Assembly: GCA_944321645.1 (NCBI GenBank)
Contig: CALUMB010000004.1
Coordinates: 1-64,000, forward strand
From: an uncultured Prevotella sp.
GTDB taxonomy: Bacteria > Bacteroidota > Bacteroidia > Bacteroidales > Bacteroidaceae
Reading direction: 5' to 3'
DNA: 64,000 nucleotides
Positions 8,764 through 19,797 of the stretch are shown here, piece after piece. Each line of letters starts with the position of its first letter. Position 1 is the stretch's first letter. Below the pieces are notes generated by a model, which was not told where the DNA came from, made no database searches, and saw nothing but the letters and a program-made list of their open reading frames with translations. Position numbers and translations under genes: made by a program.

Positions 8764-9460
8764 AGCCTTCGGGAGGAAGCCTCTTGACGAACTTCATCTC
8801 GTGCATTATGCGCCTCTTGCGCTTGCTCAAATAGTTGCCAGGGTTGGACGAATCGTAAACAAGCGGGTTGGGCAGCGACGCCGCTATGAGGGCGCACTGG
8901 CTCCGGGTGAGGTCTTTCGCCGTCGTGCCGAAGTGCCACTCAGCCACGGCCGACGCCCCGTAGATGCCGTCGCCCATCTCGATGGAGTTGAGGTAGACCT
9001 CCATTATGCGCTGCTTGCTCCACATCAGCTCGATGAGGGCGGTGAAGTAAGCCTCCAGCCCTTTCCTCACCCATGTGCGGCCCGGCCAGAGGAACACGTT
9101 CTTGGCCGTTTGCTGCGAGATGGTGCTCGCGCCCACCTTGCGCTTGCCCTTGCTCCTAATGTTGCTCTTGGCGGCCTGCTCTATGGCGCCGAAGTCGAAG
9201 CCGTGGTGCGAAAGGAACTTGGCGTCCTCGCCGGCCATGACTGCCTGCGGCAGGTATGGCGACATATCCTCGAGCGGCACCCACCTGTGGTGGAGCTTAA
9301 GGCTCTCGCCGCGCTCGCCCTGCTCGACGAGGCGGATGAACATGAGCGGCGTGAAGTAGACCGGGACGAAACGCAACAGCACGACAGCAAGGATGGTGGT
9401 GCCGAAGAAGGCCACCACCATCCATTTGAAAATCGTGCGTAATCTCCTTAGAATGCCCAT
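8744..9460 (-). CDS. mtgA: Monofunctional biosynthetic peptidoglycan transglycosylase
   Basis: Polymerises lipid II into glycan strands at the periplasmic face of the inner membrane. The protein has 238 residues. A single N-terminal membrane anchor lies at about 12-32, followed by a GT51 domain. The family motifs are intact: the catalytic glutamate motif EDAKFLSHHGFD, GASTISQQTAKN, and the later RKGLEAYFTALIE and KQRIMEVYLNSIEMG. There is no transpeptidase domain, which distinguishes it from class A PBPs. It starts 15 bases after the OmpA-like lipoprotein gene and is probably co-transcribed with it, so the pair could link wall synthesis with outer-membrane anchoring. Confidence 0.95.
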   Translation of the reverse strand: MGILRRLRTIFKWMVVAFFGTTILAVVLLRFVPVYFTPLMFIRLVEQGERGESLKLHHRWVPLEDMSPYLPQAVMAGEDAKFLSHHGFDFGAIEQAAKSNIRSKGKRKVGASTISQQTAKNVFLWPGRTWVRKGLEAYFTALIELMWSKQRIMEVYLNSIEMGDGIYGASAVAEWHFGTTAKDLTRSQCALIAASLPNPLVYDSSNPGNYLSKRKRRIMHEMKFVKRLPPEGCDTAGR

Positions 9461-9475
9461 GGAGAAAGCCGCGCG

Positions 9476-10150
9476 TTACTGCAAAGTGCCGTTTTCGGCG
9501 GCCTGTATCATGGCCTGGCTCGCGTACATATAGACCTCCACGCGGCGGTTCTGCTGGCGGCCTTCGGCGGTAGAGTTGTCGGCCACGGGGTTAGACGAGC
9601 CTTGGCCCTCTACGGTCTTTATCTGCGAAGCCGACACGCCGCAGCTCTTCAGGTAGTTGGAAACGCTCGTCGCGCGGCTTACCGACAGCGGCTGGTTGAT
9701 GCCGTCGTTGCCGGTGTTGTCGGTGTGGCCGTAGATGGCCACGTCGCAAGTCTTGTTGTTGTTGAGCACCTGGGCGAACTTTGCGAGCGAGTTCTTGGCC
9801 GAAGCGCTAAGGTCGGCCTTGTTCGTTGCGAAGAGTATGCCGGAGTCGAACGTCACCTTCACGGCGTCAAGCCCATTGGCGTCGGTCACCTCCTGCACCT
9901 GGGCGTTCTCCACCTGCTCGGCTTCCTTCTTCACCTTGTCCATGTGGTTGCCGATGATTGCGCCCGTGCCTGCGCCGACAGCTGCGCCAACAGCTGCGCC
10001 AACCGCCGTGTTTCCGGCCAGCTTGCCTACGATGGCGCCCAGCACGGCGCCGCCGCCGGTGCCTATCGCTGCACCCTTCTGGGTGTTGTTACATCCTGCG
10101 AAAACGATGCCCACGCAAAGGAGCACTGCAAAAACCTTTAACTTTCTCAT
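9476..10150 (-). CDS. OmpA-family outer-membrane lipoprotein with glycine-zipper segment
   Basis: A 224-residue lipoprotein of the YiaD type. The signal peptide ends in the lipobox FAGC with Cys20 as the lipidation site. Residues about 28-75 are a glycine/alanine-rich zipper (GTGGGAVLGAIVG and AAVGAAVGAGTGAIIG). Residues about 105-215 are an OmpA C-terminal domain that binds peptidoglycan (IYGHTDNTGNDG, LSVSRATSV, NRRVEVYM). It likely ties the outer membrane to the wall. The start at 10150 is preferred over the ATG at 10162 because it gives the typical lipoprotein N-terminus MRKLKVFAVLLC. mtgA follows 15 bases later. Confidence 0.92.
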   Translation of the reverse strand: MRKLKVFAVLLCVGIVFAGCNNTQKGAAIGTGGGAVLGAIVGKLAGNTAVGAAVGAAVGAGTGAIIGNHMDKVKKEAEQVENAQVQEVTDANGLDAVKVTFDSGILFATNKADLSASAKNSLAKFAQVLNNNKTCDVAIYGHTDNTGNDGINQPLSVSRATSVSNYLKSCGVSASQIKTVEGQGSSNPVADNSTAEGRQQNRRVEVYMYASQAMIQAAENGTLQ

Positions 10151-10190
10151 ATTACTATGCATTTAATGGTTGGACATATAAATTCGTATG

Positions 10191-10198
10191 CAAAGATA
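10191..10198 (-). promoter_or_regulatory. Putative -7 element of the OmpA-lipoprotein gene
   Basis: The minus strand reads TATCTTTG, matching TAnnTTTG. No convincing -33 element was found. It lies in the divergent region shared with proS. Confidence 0.6.
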
Positions 10199-10240
10199 AT
10201 CTAATTATTTAAAAGCGGCATCCTTTCGGAGTTTTTTTTG

Positions 10241-10248
10241 TAATTTTG
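10241..10248 (+). promoter_or_regulatory. Putative -7 element of proS
   Basis: TAATTTTG matches TAnnTTTG. It overlaps the longer ORF start at 10246, which supports the start at 10282. No clear -33 element. Confidence 0.6.
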
Positions 10249-10281
10249 CAGCCAAAATTTATTAAATACACATTATTTGTC

Positions 10282-11763
10282 ATGGCTAAAGAATTGAAGG
10301 AACTGACCAAGAGGGCCGACAACTACAGTCAGTGGTACAACGACCTTGTAGTGAAAGCCAACCTGGCCGAACAGTCTGCCGTGAGGGGCTGCATGGTCAT
10401 AAAGCCCTACGGCTACGCAATCTGGGAGAAAATGCAGCGACAGCTGGACTCGATGTTCAAGGAGACGGGCGTGCAGAACGCCTACTTCCCGCTGCTCATC
10501 CCCAAGTCTTTCCTCTCGAGGGAGGCCGAGCACGTGGAAGGCTTCGCCAAGGAGTGCGCCGTGGTGACCCACTACCGCCTCAAGGCAAAGGAAGACAAGA
10601 GCGGCGTCGAGGTAGACCCCGCCGCCAGGCTCGAAGAGGAGCTGATAATCAGGCCGACGTCGGAGACCATCATCTGGAACACATACAAGAATTGGATACA
10701 CTCCTGGCGCGACCTGCCGCTGCTGTGCAACCAGTGGTGCAACGTGATGAGGTGGGAGATGCGCACGCGCCCCTTCCTGCGCACGAGCGAGTTCCTGTGG
10801 CAGGAGGGCCACACCGCCCACGCCACGCGCGAGGAGGCCGAGGCCGAGGCGCAGAAGATGCTGCACGTCTACGCCGACTTCGCCGAGAAGTGGATGGCCG
10901 TGCCGGTGCTCCAGGGCGTGAAGAGCGAGACGGAACGCTTCGCCGGCGCGCTCGACACATACACAATCGAGGCCATGATGCAAGACGGCAAGGCGCTGCA
11001 GAGCGGCACGAGCCACTTCCTCGGGCAGAACTTCGCCAAGGCGTTCGACGTCACCTTCCTCAACAAGGAGAACAATCCCGAATACGTATGGGCAACGTCG
11101 TGGGGCGTGTCCACGCGCCTCATCGGTGCGCTCATCATGACACACTCCGACGACAACGGCCTCGTGCTGCCGCCGAGGCTCGCCCCGATACAGGTGGTTG
11201 TCATCCCGATATCAAAGGGCAGCGAGCAGCTCAAGGCCATATCCGACAAGCTCGCGCCCACAATCGAGGCACTGCGCAACGCCGGCGTGAGCGTGAAATA
11301 CGACGACGCCGACAACAAGCGCCCCGGCTTCAAGTTTGCCGACTACGAGCTTAAGGGCGTGCCGGTGCGCCTCGCCATGGGCGGGCGCGACCTCGAGAAC
11401 GGCACGGTGGAGCTGATGCGCCGCGACACGCTCGAGAAGGAGACGCTGCCGCTGGAGGGAATAGCCGGACACATCGTGAAGCTGCTCGACGAGATACAAG
11501 GCAACATATTCGAAAAGGCGCGCAAGTTCCGCGACGAGCACGTCTACGAGTGCGACAACTACGACGAGTTCAAGGAGAGGGTGAAGGACGGCGGCTTCTT
11601 CCTCTGCCACTGGGACGGCACTGCCGAGACCGAGGCAAAGATAAAGGAAGACACCCAGGCCACGATACGCTGCGTGCCTTTCGCCTACGAGCAGACTCCC
11701 GGCACCGACATGGTGAGCGGCAAGCCCGCCAAGCACCGCGTGATAATAGCCCGCAGCTACTGA
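10282..11763 (+). CDS. proS: Prolyl-tRNA synthetase (type 3, eukaryote/archaeal-like)
   Basis: Charges tRNA-Pro with proline. At 493 residues it has the length and architecture of the short ProRS form: a class II catalytic core, an anticodon-binding domain and a C-terminal zinc-binding-like domain. The long bacterial-type ProRS with an editing insertion is not this protein. Visible class II motifs include [11 protein letters not shown] and [20 protein letters not shown]. The chain ends in tyrosine (IIARSY), as usual in this type. The start is chosen at the ATG giving [19 protein letters not shown], since the ORF start upstream overlaps the promoter. Confidence 0.96.
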   Translation: MAKELKELTKRADNYSQWYNDLVVKANLAEQSAVRGCMVIKPYGYAIWEKMQRQLDSMFKETGVQNAYFPLLIPKSFLSREAEHVEGFAKECAVVTHYRLKAKEDKSGVEVDPAARLEEELIIRPTSETIIWNTYKNWIHSWRDLPLLCNQWCNVMRWEMRTRPFLRTSEFLWQEGHTAHATREEAEAEAQKMLHVYADFAEKWMAVPVLQGVKSETERFAGALDTYTIEAMMQDGKALQSGTSHFLGQNFAKAFDVTFLNKENNPEYVWATSWGVSTRLIGALIMTHSDDNGLVLPPRLAPIQVVVIPISKGSEQLKAISDKLAPTIEALRNAGVSVKYDDADNKRPGFKFADYELKGVPVRLAMGGRDLENGTVELMRRDTLEKETLPLEGIAGHIVKLLDEIQGNIFEKARKFRDEHVYECDNYDEFKERVKDGGFFLCHWDGTAETEAKIKEDTQATIRCVPFAYEQTPGTDMVSGKPAKHRVIIARSY

Positions 11764-11800
11764 TGCCGGTGCCTGCCACGCGCGGCAATAGCCAACCCAC

Positions 11801-11837
11801 GCAACGCCCTGCCGACTGCAAGCCGGCAGGGCGTTGC
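11801..11837 (+). terminator. Hairpin terminator after proS
   Basis: GCAACGCCCTGCCG (11801-11814) pairs perfectly with CGGCAGGGCGTTGC (11824-11837) around a 9-nt loop. Only a short T stretch follows, so the call rests on stem strength and position. Confidence 0.65.
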
Positions 11838-11952
11838 CGCATTTCCGGCCATGGACAATCTTACTGCGCGTGTACTTCCTCCACGCCGTCAGGGGCAGTT
11901 TGCAAGGCGGTTTGTGCCTCCACGCGCAACAGCCTGACAGCCAATGCGTTGC

Positions 11953-12033
11953 GAAACGGGTCGTTTTAGCTTGCGAAACGGCCCGTTTTAGGACGCGAAA
12001 CGACCCGTTTCAGGGCGCCAAACGTGCCGTTTT
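11953..12033 (+). repeat. 22-nt-phased palindrome array, copy B (partial)
   Basis: Four units start at 11953, 11975, 11997 and 12019, exactly 22 nt apart, with arms like GAAACG and CGTTTT. Unit 1 (centre GGT) is complementary to unit 3 (centre ACC). The GTTAACAT and TTTTAGTTGCATAT ends seen in complete copies are missing, so this is a solo array or a decayed element. Confidence 0.8.
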
Positions 12034-12175
12034 GCAAACCGACCAGCCCCACCCCGCCTCCAATCACCGCAAAGGCGGCCTGCCAAGCCCACTCCGGCAG
12101 GGCATGGCTTGCACTATCCTACGGCCCGCCGAGGCAGCAGGCCGGACAATGGCAGCAGGCCGATTGCGGCTAAAA

Positions 12176-12207
12176 TTTGGCAGTGTCGGAAATAAGTAGT
12201 AATTTTG
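12176..12207 (+). promoter_or_regulatory. Promoter of the ABC-F gene
   Basis: TTTG (12176-12179), 20 nt, TAATTTTG (12200-12207): a full consensus match. It leaves a leader of roughly 60 bases before the ATG at 12277. Confidence 0.85.
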
Positions 12208-12264
12208 CACCCCGTAAAACGACAACAGCTTCAAGGAAGAGAAAGTCACATTAATATATAATAA

Positions 12265-13893
<1,629 letters not shown>

Positions 13894-13969
13894 CCGCGAC
13901 AGGCCGCGCCGGAGAGTTAGGCACGGTTTTTGCAGTACAGACCAAAAAGCAACAAAGGAGACTAACGGC

Positions 13970-14593
13970 ATGAAAGAAAAAGAAATTGAAATAGAGAACG
14001 GCGACGAGACCGTGAACGCAAGCAAGGCGGCGGAAAGCGCCGAAAGCAAAGGGCAAGACGGCGAAAGCCGCGCCGAGGGCGAAGAAACGGCCAAGGGCGA
14101 AGCCGAGCAAGCCGGCAACGAAAGCCAGGAAGAGGCCAAGGCCGACCCGCTCGAAGAGGCAAACGCAAAGATAGCCGAGCTGACCGACAAGTACCTGCGC
14201 TCGGTGGCAGAGTTCGACAACTACCGCAAGCGCACGCTGAAGGAAAAGGCCGAACTGATACTCAACGGCGGCGAAAAGGCCATATCGGCCATACTGCCCG
14301 TGCTCGACGACATGGAACGCGCCATAGCCAACGGCAAGAAGTCTGACGACGCCGCCGTGATACGCGAGGGAATGGAGCTTATCTTCTCTAAATTCCAGAA
14401 GGCACTCGAAAGCCTCGGCGTGAAGAAGATAGAGACCGACGGGGCCGACTTCGACACCGACGTACACGAGGCAGTGGCAATGGTGCCCACGCAAGACAGC
14501 GAAAGCAAGGGAAAGGTGCTCGACTGCATACAGACCGGCTACAAGCTCAACGACAAAGTGATAAGGCACGCCAAGGTGGCCGTAGGACAATAA
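13970..14593 (+). CDS. grpE: Nucleotide exchange factor GrpE
   Basis: Releases ADP from DnaK to drive the Hsp70 cycle. The protein has 207 residues. The first 60 are low-complexity, rich in Glu, Lys and Ala, and are followed by the long dimerising helix. The C-terminal beta domain includes the typical EAVAMVPTQDSESKGKV and NDKVIRHAKVAVG segments. dnaJ follows 36 bases later, a normal grpE-dnaJ pair. dnaK is not in the window. No CIRCE or heat-shock element was recognised upstream, so stress control cannot be shown from sequence. Confidence 0.96.
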   Translation: MKEKEIEIENGDETVNASKAAESAESKGQDGESRAEGEETAKGEAEQAGNESQEEAKADPLEEANAKIAELTDKYLRSVAEFDNYRKRTLKEKAELILNGGEKAISAILPVLDDMERAIANGKKSDDAAVIREGMELIFSKFQKALESLGVKKIETDGADFDTDVHEAVAMVPTQDSESKGKVLDCIQTGYKLNDKVIRHAKVAVGQ

Positions 14594-14629
14594 CACAAGG
14601 GAAACGCCTTTAGGCACAACAAGAAGAGG

Positions 14630-15784
14630 ATGGCTAAGAGAGACTACTACGAAGTGTTGGGCGTCGGCAAAGACGCCTCCGAAGACGAAATAAAGAAGGC
14701 TTACAGGAAAATAGCAATCAAATACCACCCCGACCGCAATCCCGGCAACAAGGAGGCGGAAGAGAAATTCAAGGAGGCAGCCGAGGCATACGACGTGCTC
14801 CACGACCCGCAGAAGCGGCAACAGTACGACCGCTTCGGCTTCGACGGCCCGGCAGGCGGCGGGTTCGGCGGGTTCGGCGGCGGCGGAATGGACATGGACG
14901 ACATATTCTCCATGTTCGGCGACATATTCGGCGGGCGCTCCGGCTTCGGCGGCTTCGGCGGAGGGCGCGGCAGCCGCCCGCAGCAATACCGCGGCAACGA
15001 CCTGCGCCTCAAGGTAAGGCTGTCTCTCTTGGACGTGGCGCACGGCGTCACGAAAAAGTTCAAGGTGCGCAAGGACGTGGTGTGCCAGCACTGCCACGGG
15101 AGCGGGGCAGAGGCCGGAAGCAGCGCCGAGACCTGCCCCACGTGCCACGGCTCCGGCGTGGTGACGCACACCACGCAGAGCATATTCGGCATGATGCAGA
15201 CCCAAGGCGTATGCCCGACGTGCAACGGCGAGGGCAAAGTAATCAAGAACAAGTGCAAGGAGTGCGGCGGCACCGGCGTGGTGAAAGGCGAAGAAGTGGT
15301 GGAAATCAAGATTCCCGCAGGCGTGGCCAGCGGCATGATAGTGAACGTGCCGGGCAAGGGCAACGCCGGAATGCACAACGGAATCAACGGCGACATACAG
15401 GTGCTCATCGAAGAAGAGCCTAACGACACGTTCGTGCGCGACGGCAACAACCTGATATACAACCTCCTGCTCGACTTCCCCACTGCCGCCCTCGGCGGCG
15501 AGGTGGAGATACCGACCATAGAAGGCACGAAGCTGAAAGTGAAGATCGAGAACGGCACACAGCCCGGAAAGACGCTGCGGCTGCAAGGAAAAGGGCTGCC
15601 TGCCGTGCAGGGCTACGGCCGAGGCACCGGCGACCTGATAGTGAACATAAGCGTGTTTGTGCCGAAATACCTTTCGCACGAAGAGAAGGCCGCCCTCACC
15701 AAGTTCAAGGACAGCGACAACTTCAAGGGCGACACATCCACGAAGCAGTCCATCTTCCAGCGGTTCAAGAACTACTTCAACTAA
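14630..15784 (+). CDS. dnaJ: Chaperone protein DnaJ
   Basis: Hsp40 co-chaperone that delivers substrates to DnaK and stimulates its ATPase. Its 384 residues have the full type I layout. A J domain contains HPD at 33-35. A long Gly/Phe region runs about 72-118. Four zinc-binding repeats follow: [24 protein letters not shown] and CKECGGTG, with cysteines at 152/155, 169/172, 195/198 and 209/212. Two C-terminal substrate-binding barrels complete the chain. All metal ligands are present. It lies downstream of grpE and is followed by a hairpin terminator. Confidence 0.97.
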   Translation: MAKRDYYEVLGVGKDASEDEIKKAYRKIAIKYHPDRNPGNKEAEEKFKEAAEAYDVLHDPQKRQQYDRFGFDGPAGGGFGGFGGGGMDMDDIFSMFGDIFGGRSGFGGFGGGRGSRPQQYRGNDLRLKVRLSLLDVAHGVTKKFKVRKDVVCQHCHGSGAEAGSSAETCPTCHGSGVVTHTTQSIFGMMQTQGVCPTCNGEGKVIKNKCKECGGTGVVKGEEVVEIKIPAGVASGMIVNVPGKGNAGMHNGINGDIQVLIEEEPNDTFVRDGNNLIYNLLLDFPTAALGGEVEIPTIEGTKLKVKIENGTQPGKTLRLQGKGLPAVQGYGRGTGDLIVNISVFVPKYLSHEEKAALTKFKDSDNFKGDTSTKQSIFQRFKNYFN

Positions 15785-15796
15785 AGAGACAAACAC

Positions 15797-15826
15797 AAGA
15801 GGGGTGCCGGCGGCGCCCCTCTTTGG
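15797..15826 (+). terminator. Terminator after dnaJ
   Basis: AAGAGGGGTGCC (15797-15808) pairs with GGCGCCCCTCTT (15812-15823), 12 bp with one G-T wobble and a 3-nt loop, followed by a short T run. Confidence 0.7.
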
Positions 15827-15853
15827 TTACGGCAAACACAACAAAGGCCAGAC

Positions 15854-17173
15854 ATGACATACAAGGAAACAACAGAATACCTCTTCAGCCAACTGCCAAT
15901 GTTCGAGAAACAAGGCGCGGCAGGATACAAGGAAGGGCTGTACAACACCAAGGAACTCGACAGGCACTTCGGCCACCCGCACCGCAGCTACCGCACAATC
16001 CACGTGGCCGGCACCAACGGGAAAGGCTCTTGCTCGCACACCCTGGCCGCATTCCTGCAAGAGTGCGGCTACCGCGTGGGCCTATACACGTCGCCACACC
16101 TCAAAGACTTCCGCGAACGCATCCGCGTGGACGGCGCGCCCATCGGCGAGAAGTACGTCGTTGACTTCGTGGAAAGCGAGCGCGGCTTCTTCGAGCCGCT
16201 GCACCCGTCGTTCTTCGAGCTTACCACAGCCATGGCGTTCAAGTACTTCAAGGAGCAGGGCGTAGACTTCGCGGTGGTGGAAGTCGGCCTCGGCGGGAGG
16301 CTCGACTGCACGAACATCATCACGCCGGTGCTGTCGGTGATAACCAACATCAGCTTCGACCACACGCAGTTCCTTGGCGACACACTCGCAAAGATAGCCG
16401 CCGAAAAGGCCGGGATAATAAAAAGCGGAGTCCCGGTGGTAGTCGGCGAGAGCCTGCCGGAGACGCGCCCGGTGTTCACGGCAAAGGCAGCGGAGGCAGG
16501 TGCGCCCATAGCCTTTGCGGAAGACGACGCCGAAGTGACAAGCGCACGCCCCGACGGCAAGGGCGGAATGGCATACGCCACGAAGCACTTCGGCACGCTC
16601 TACGGCGAGCTTGGCGGCATCTACCAGGCAAAGAACGCCAACACCGTACTCACGGCAATACGCCAGCTAACGGCCACCGGCACAGTGTGCGCCAACGACG
16701 GGGCGCACAGCCGCACCACAGGCGAGGCCGCAAAGGCGGCGTTCGCCCGCGTATCGGAACTCACCGGCCTGATGGGGCGATGGCAAAAAGTGCGCTCCCA
16801 CCCCACCGTGGTTTGCGACACGGGCCACAACGTGGGCGGGTGGAAATACCTCGGCGAACAGCTCAGGCAAGTGGAATGCCGCAAAATGCACATCGTGTTC
16901 GGCATGGTAGACGACAAAGACATCGACGGCGTGCTCTCGCTCCTGCCAAAGCAGGCATCCTACTACTTCACAAAGCCGTCCACCAAGCGTGCCTTGACCG
17001 AACAAAGCGTCAAGGCCAAAGCGCAGCAACACGGCCTGTGCGGAGAGTGTTTCCCCTCTGTTGGCGAAGCATACGAAGCCGCACGCAGCGCAGCAGGGCC
17101 TGACGACTTCATATTCGTAGGCGGGAGCAGCTACGTCGTGGCCGACTTCCTCACGCTACACACGGCAGACTGA
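15854..17173 (+). CDS. folC: Bifunctional dihydrofolate / folylpolyglutamate synthase
   Basis: Adds glutamate to dihydropteroate and to tetrahydrofolate, keeping folates in the cell. The 439 residues match the Mur-ligase-like FolC family. The P-loop is GTNGKGS at 53-59, followed by TSPHLKDFRERI, the EVGLGGRLDCTN segment, and FDHTQFLGDT with the AEKAGIIKSG helix. The C-terminal ligase domain contains DTGHNVGGW and ends with a GGSSYVVAD segment. The gene stands alone with a strong hairpin behind it. folB, another folate gene, is in the window but far away at 61386. Confidence 0.95.
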   Translation: MTYKETTEYLFSQLPMFEKQGAAGYKEGLYNTKELDRHFGHPHRSYRTIHVAGTNGKGSCSHTLAAFLQECGYRVGLYTSPHLKDFRERIRVDGAPIGEKYVVDFVESERGFFEPLHPSFFELTTAMAFKYFKEQGVDFAVVEVGLGGRLDCTNIITPVLSVITNISFDHTQFLGDTLAKIAAEKAGIIKSGVPVVVGESLPETRPVFTAKAAEAGAPIAFAEDDAEVTSARPDGKGGMAYATKHFGTLYGELGGIYQAKNANTVLTAIRQLTATGTVCANDGAHSRTTGEAAKAAFARVSELTGLMGRWQKVRSHPTVVCDTGHNVGGWKYLGEQLRQVECRKMHIVFGMVDDKDIDGVLSLLPKQASYYFTKPSTKRALTEQSVKAKAQQHGLCGECFPSVGEAYEAARSAAGPDDFIFVGGSSYVVADFLTLHTAD

Positions 17174-17180
17174 CACGGGA

Positions 17181-17220
17181 TGCGCACGGCAAAAGGCCGC
17201 AAACGGCACCGCCGTGCGCA
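17181..17220 (+). terminator. Terminator after folC
   Basis: TGCGCACGGC (17181-17190) pairs perfectly with GCCGTGCGCA (17211-17220); a second short GGCCG/CGGC pairing lies in the loop. No long T run follows. Confidence 0.6.
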
Positions 17221-17360
17221 CCTTTACGCCACGAGCCACAAGCCAAGCCACACCGCGGCTGATTGCGCACACAGCCGCCCTGCACAACGTCTTTAGTTGT
17301 TTTAACATTTCACAAAACGTTTTTTTCTCGGTTTCATTCGTTAATTTCGTTTTTTTTCGG

Positions 17361-17368
17361 TTACTTTG
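17361..17368 (+). promoter_or_regulatory. Weak -7-like element before the galactose operon
   Basis: TTACTTTG resembles TAnnTTTG with one mismatch, in a T-rich region 32 bases before galM. No properly spaced TTTG was found. No known regulator site is recognisable. Confidence 0.4.
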
Positions 17369-17399
17369 CAGTAAATACGATAACTAAAAACAAACGATT

Positions 17400-18491
17400 A
17401 TGACGAACACAACGGAAACCAACAACTTGTGTGGGCTGGACAGAAAAGACTTCCAGACCACAATCAACGGTAAGAAGACAGACTTATACATACTGAAAAA
17501 CCGCAAGGGATACGAGGTGGCCATCACCAACTATGGCGGCGCAATCGTTGCGATTATGGTGCCGGACAAAGACGGCAACGTGGCCAACGTGATACAAGGG
17601 CACGACAACATACAGGACGTCATCAACAGCCCGGAGCCTTTCCTCTCCACCCTCATAGGCCGCTACGGCAACAGGATAGCCAAAGGAAAGTTCACGCTGA
17701 ACCAGAAAGACTACCAGCTTGCCATCAACAACAGCCCCAACGCGCTCCACGGAGGCCCGACAGGATTCCACGCCAGAGTGTGGGACGCACGCCAGATGGG
17801 GCCGCGCTCGCTCGCGCTCCACTACGTTTCGGCCTACGGCGAAGAGGGGTTCACGGGCGAATTCAGGGTGACGGTCGAGTTCACCTTCACCGACGACAAC
17901 GAGCTTGTGCTCGAATACCTCGCCTGCACAAACAAAAAGACGGTGATGAACCTCACCCACCACGGTTTCTTCAGTCTGGCCGGAATCGCAAACCCGACCC
18001 CGACTATTGACAATCTCGTTTGCGAAATCAACGCCAACTACTACATTCCAATCGACGAGACATCGATACCCACGGGCGAGATACGCCTCGTGGAAGGCAC
18101 GCCGTTCGACTTCCGCAGCCCGAAGGAGGTGGGCCGCGACATCGACGCCGACGACCAGCAGATAAAGAACGGCGCTGGCTACGACCACTGCTTCGTGCTG
18201 AACAAGAAGGAGGAGGGCGAGCTTAGCTTCGCGGCCAAGGTGAAAGAGCCTGTGAGCGGGCGCACGATGGAGGTCTACACCACCGAGCCGGGCGTGCAGG
18301 TCTACACCGACAACTGGGCCGACGGCTACAAAGGCCAGCACGGCGCAACATTCCCGCGCCGCAGCGCGATATGCTTCGAGTGCCAGCACTTCCCCGACAC
18401 GCCCAACCACCCCTACTTCCCGTCGGTGGTGCTTGAGCCGGGCGAGCAGTACAAACAGAAGACGATATACAAATTCGGAGTGGAAAAATAA
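17400..18491 (+). CDS. galM: Aldose 1-epimerase (galactose mutarotase)
   Basis: Interconverts beta- and alpha-galactose so that galactokinase receives its substrate. The 363 residues have no signal peptide, so the enzyme is cytoplasmic. Catalytic features are visible: His117 in NALHGG, the His pair 187/188 in NLTHHGFF (usually NH in this motif), Asp262 in GYDH, and Glu327 in FECQHFPDTPN as the likely base. It is the first gene of a three-gene operon with the sugar symporter 34 bases on and galK after that, which fixes the substrate as galactose with good confidence. Confidence 0.95.
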   Translation: MTNTTETNNLCGLDRKDFQTTINGKKTDLYILKNRKGYEVAITNYGGAIVAIMVPDKDGNVANVIQGHDNIQDVINSPEPFLSTLIGRYGNRIAKGKFTLNQKDYQLAINNSPNALHGGPTGFHARVWDARQMGPRSLALHYVSAYGEEGFTGEFRVTVEFTFTDDNELVLEYLACTNKKTVMNLTHHGFFSLAGIANPTPTIDNLVCEINANYYIPIDETSIPTGEIRLVEGTPFDFRSPKEVGRDIDADDQQIKNGAGYDHCFVLNKKEEGELSFAAKVKEPVSGRTMEVYTTEPGVQVYTDNWADGYKGQHGATFPRRSAICFECQHFPDTPNHPYFPSVVLEPGEQYKQKTIYKFGVEK

Positions 18492-18525
18492 ACATTAAAC
18501 AAATAAGATTACCCTTAAGACAAAA

Positions 18526-19767
18526 ATGAGCCAAAACCAAAGACCGAACTACACGTTCGCATTAATCGTCGTGTTCATCGTCTGCTTCCTCATCGGATTC
18601 ATCACGACCATGAACAACTCCATGATTGAGTTCTGCAAGAACGCATTCCAGCTCAACAACTTCCAGAGCCAGTTAGTCAACTCCGCGTTCTACGGGGCCT
18701 ACATCATGTCCATCCCGTTCGGGTTCATGATGAGCAAGATTGGCTACAAGTCAACGCTCGTGCTCGGCTTGGCCGTGGTGGGCGTGGGCTTCGTCATCAA
18801 CTACCTCTGCATCAGCGGCAACCTCGACGGCGACGTGAGCACCACCTACTGGATGTTCCTCGCCTGTATGTTTGTCGTGGCACTGGGCATCGTGATGCTG
18901 CAACTCGTGGCCAACCCCTACGTGATGGTGCTCGGCTCACCCGAGAAGGGAGCCTTCCGCATGACGCTCAGCCAGGCACTCAACTCCGTGGCCACAACCG
19001 TTGCGCCCATCTTCATCCTATCGGTGATACTCAACGGCAAGGACGCCAAGGACGCCGTGCCGGGCGACATACCCATGCCCTACCTCGGGCTTGGCATATT
19101 CACGCTCGTGCTCTGCGCCATCCTCTTCTTCCTCAAGTTGCCTAACATCAACGAGGAGGAGCAGGCCGCCGAGGCTTCGGGCAAGGAGAAACACTACAAG
19201 AGCAGCGTGTTCAAATACCCGCACGTGTGGCTCGGCGCACTGGCCATATTCATGTACATGGGCATCGAGATTGGCATCCCGTCGATGCTCGCCGGATATT
19301 TCGAGGCAAACAAGCAGCTACCGGGCCAAGCCACCGACTACCTGTGGCTCTACTGGGGCGGTATGATGGTGGGCCGCTTCGTCGGCGCAGCCGTGCTCAG
19401 CAAGTTCCAGCCACGCGCCATACTCACCGTTTGCCTCGTGTGCGGCGCAGCCTGCGTGGGCGTGTCGTTCTTCCTGTCGGGCATGGCAGCCGTCTACGCA
19501 ATGCTCGCTGCCGGACTGTTCCACTCGGTTATGTGGCCCCTCATCTTCAACCTCGGCCTGCAGGAACTCGGCCCGCACACCAAGGCCGCATCGGGCATCA
19601 TCAACCTCGGCGTGATAGGCGCCGCGACGCTCACCCCGATAATGGGTATGGTGGTGGACACCCCGGCCCTCGGTATCGGCGTGGCCATCTGCATGATGTT
19701 CATCTACTACGCATACGTGCTGTGGTTCTGCAACTGGGGCAGCAAGGTAGGACTTAGCAAGAACTAA
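18526..19767 (+). CDS. Glucose/galactose-type MFS symporter
   Basis: A 413-residue inner-membrane protein of the FucP/GluP branch of the major facilitator superfamily, with about twelve hydrophobic segments. Visible family features are GFITTMNNSMIEFCKNAFQL in helix 1, YGAYIMSIPFGFMMSKIGYK at the helix 2-3 loop, QLVANPYV in helix 4, and a hydrophilic central loop around LPNINEEEQAAE. It should import hexose with protons. The position between galM and galK makes galactose the likely cargo, though glucose may also be carried. It starts 34 bases after galM and ends 30 bases before galK. Confidence 0.92.
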   Translation: MSQNQRPNYTFALIVVFIVCFLIGFITTMNNSMIEFCKNAFQLNNFQSQLVNSAFYGAYIMSIPFGFMMSKIGYKSTLVLGLAVVGVGFVINYLCISGNLDGDVSTTYWMFLACMFVVALGIVMLQLVANPYVMVLGSPEKGAFRMTLSQALNSVATTVAPIFILSVILNGKDAKDAVPGDIPMPYLGLGIFTLVLCAILFFLKLPNINEEEQAAEASGKEKHYKSSVFKYPHVWLGALAIFMYMGIEIGIPSMLAGYFEANKQLPGQATDYLWLYWGGMMVGRFVGAAVLSKFQPRAILTVCLVCGAACVGVSFFLSGMAAVYAMLAAGLFHSVMWPLIFNLGLQELGPHTKAASGIINLGVIGAATLTPIMGMVVDTPALGIGVAICMMFIYYAYVLWFCNWGSKVGLSKN

Positions 19768-19797
19768 AAACAATCACAAACCAAAAATAAAAAGACT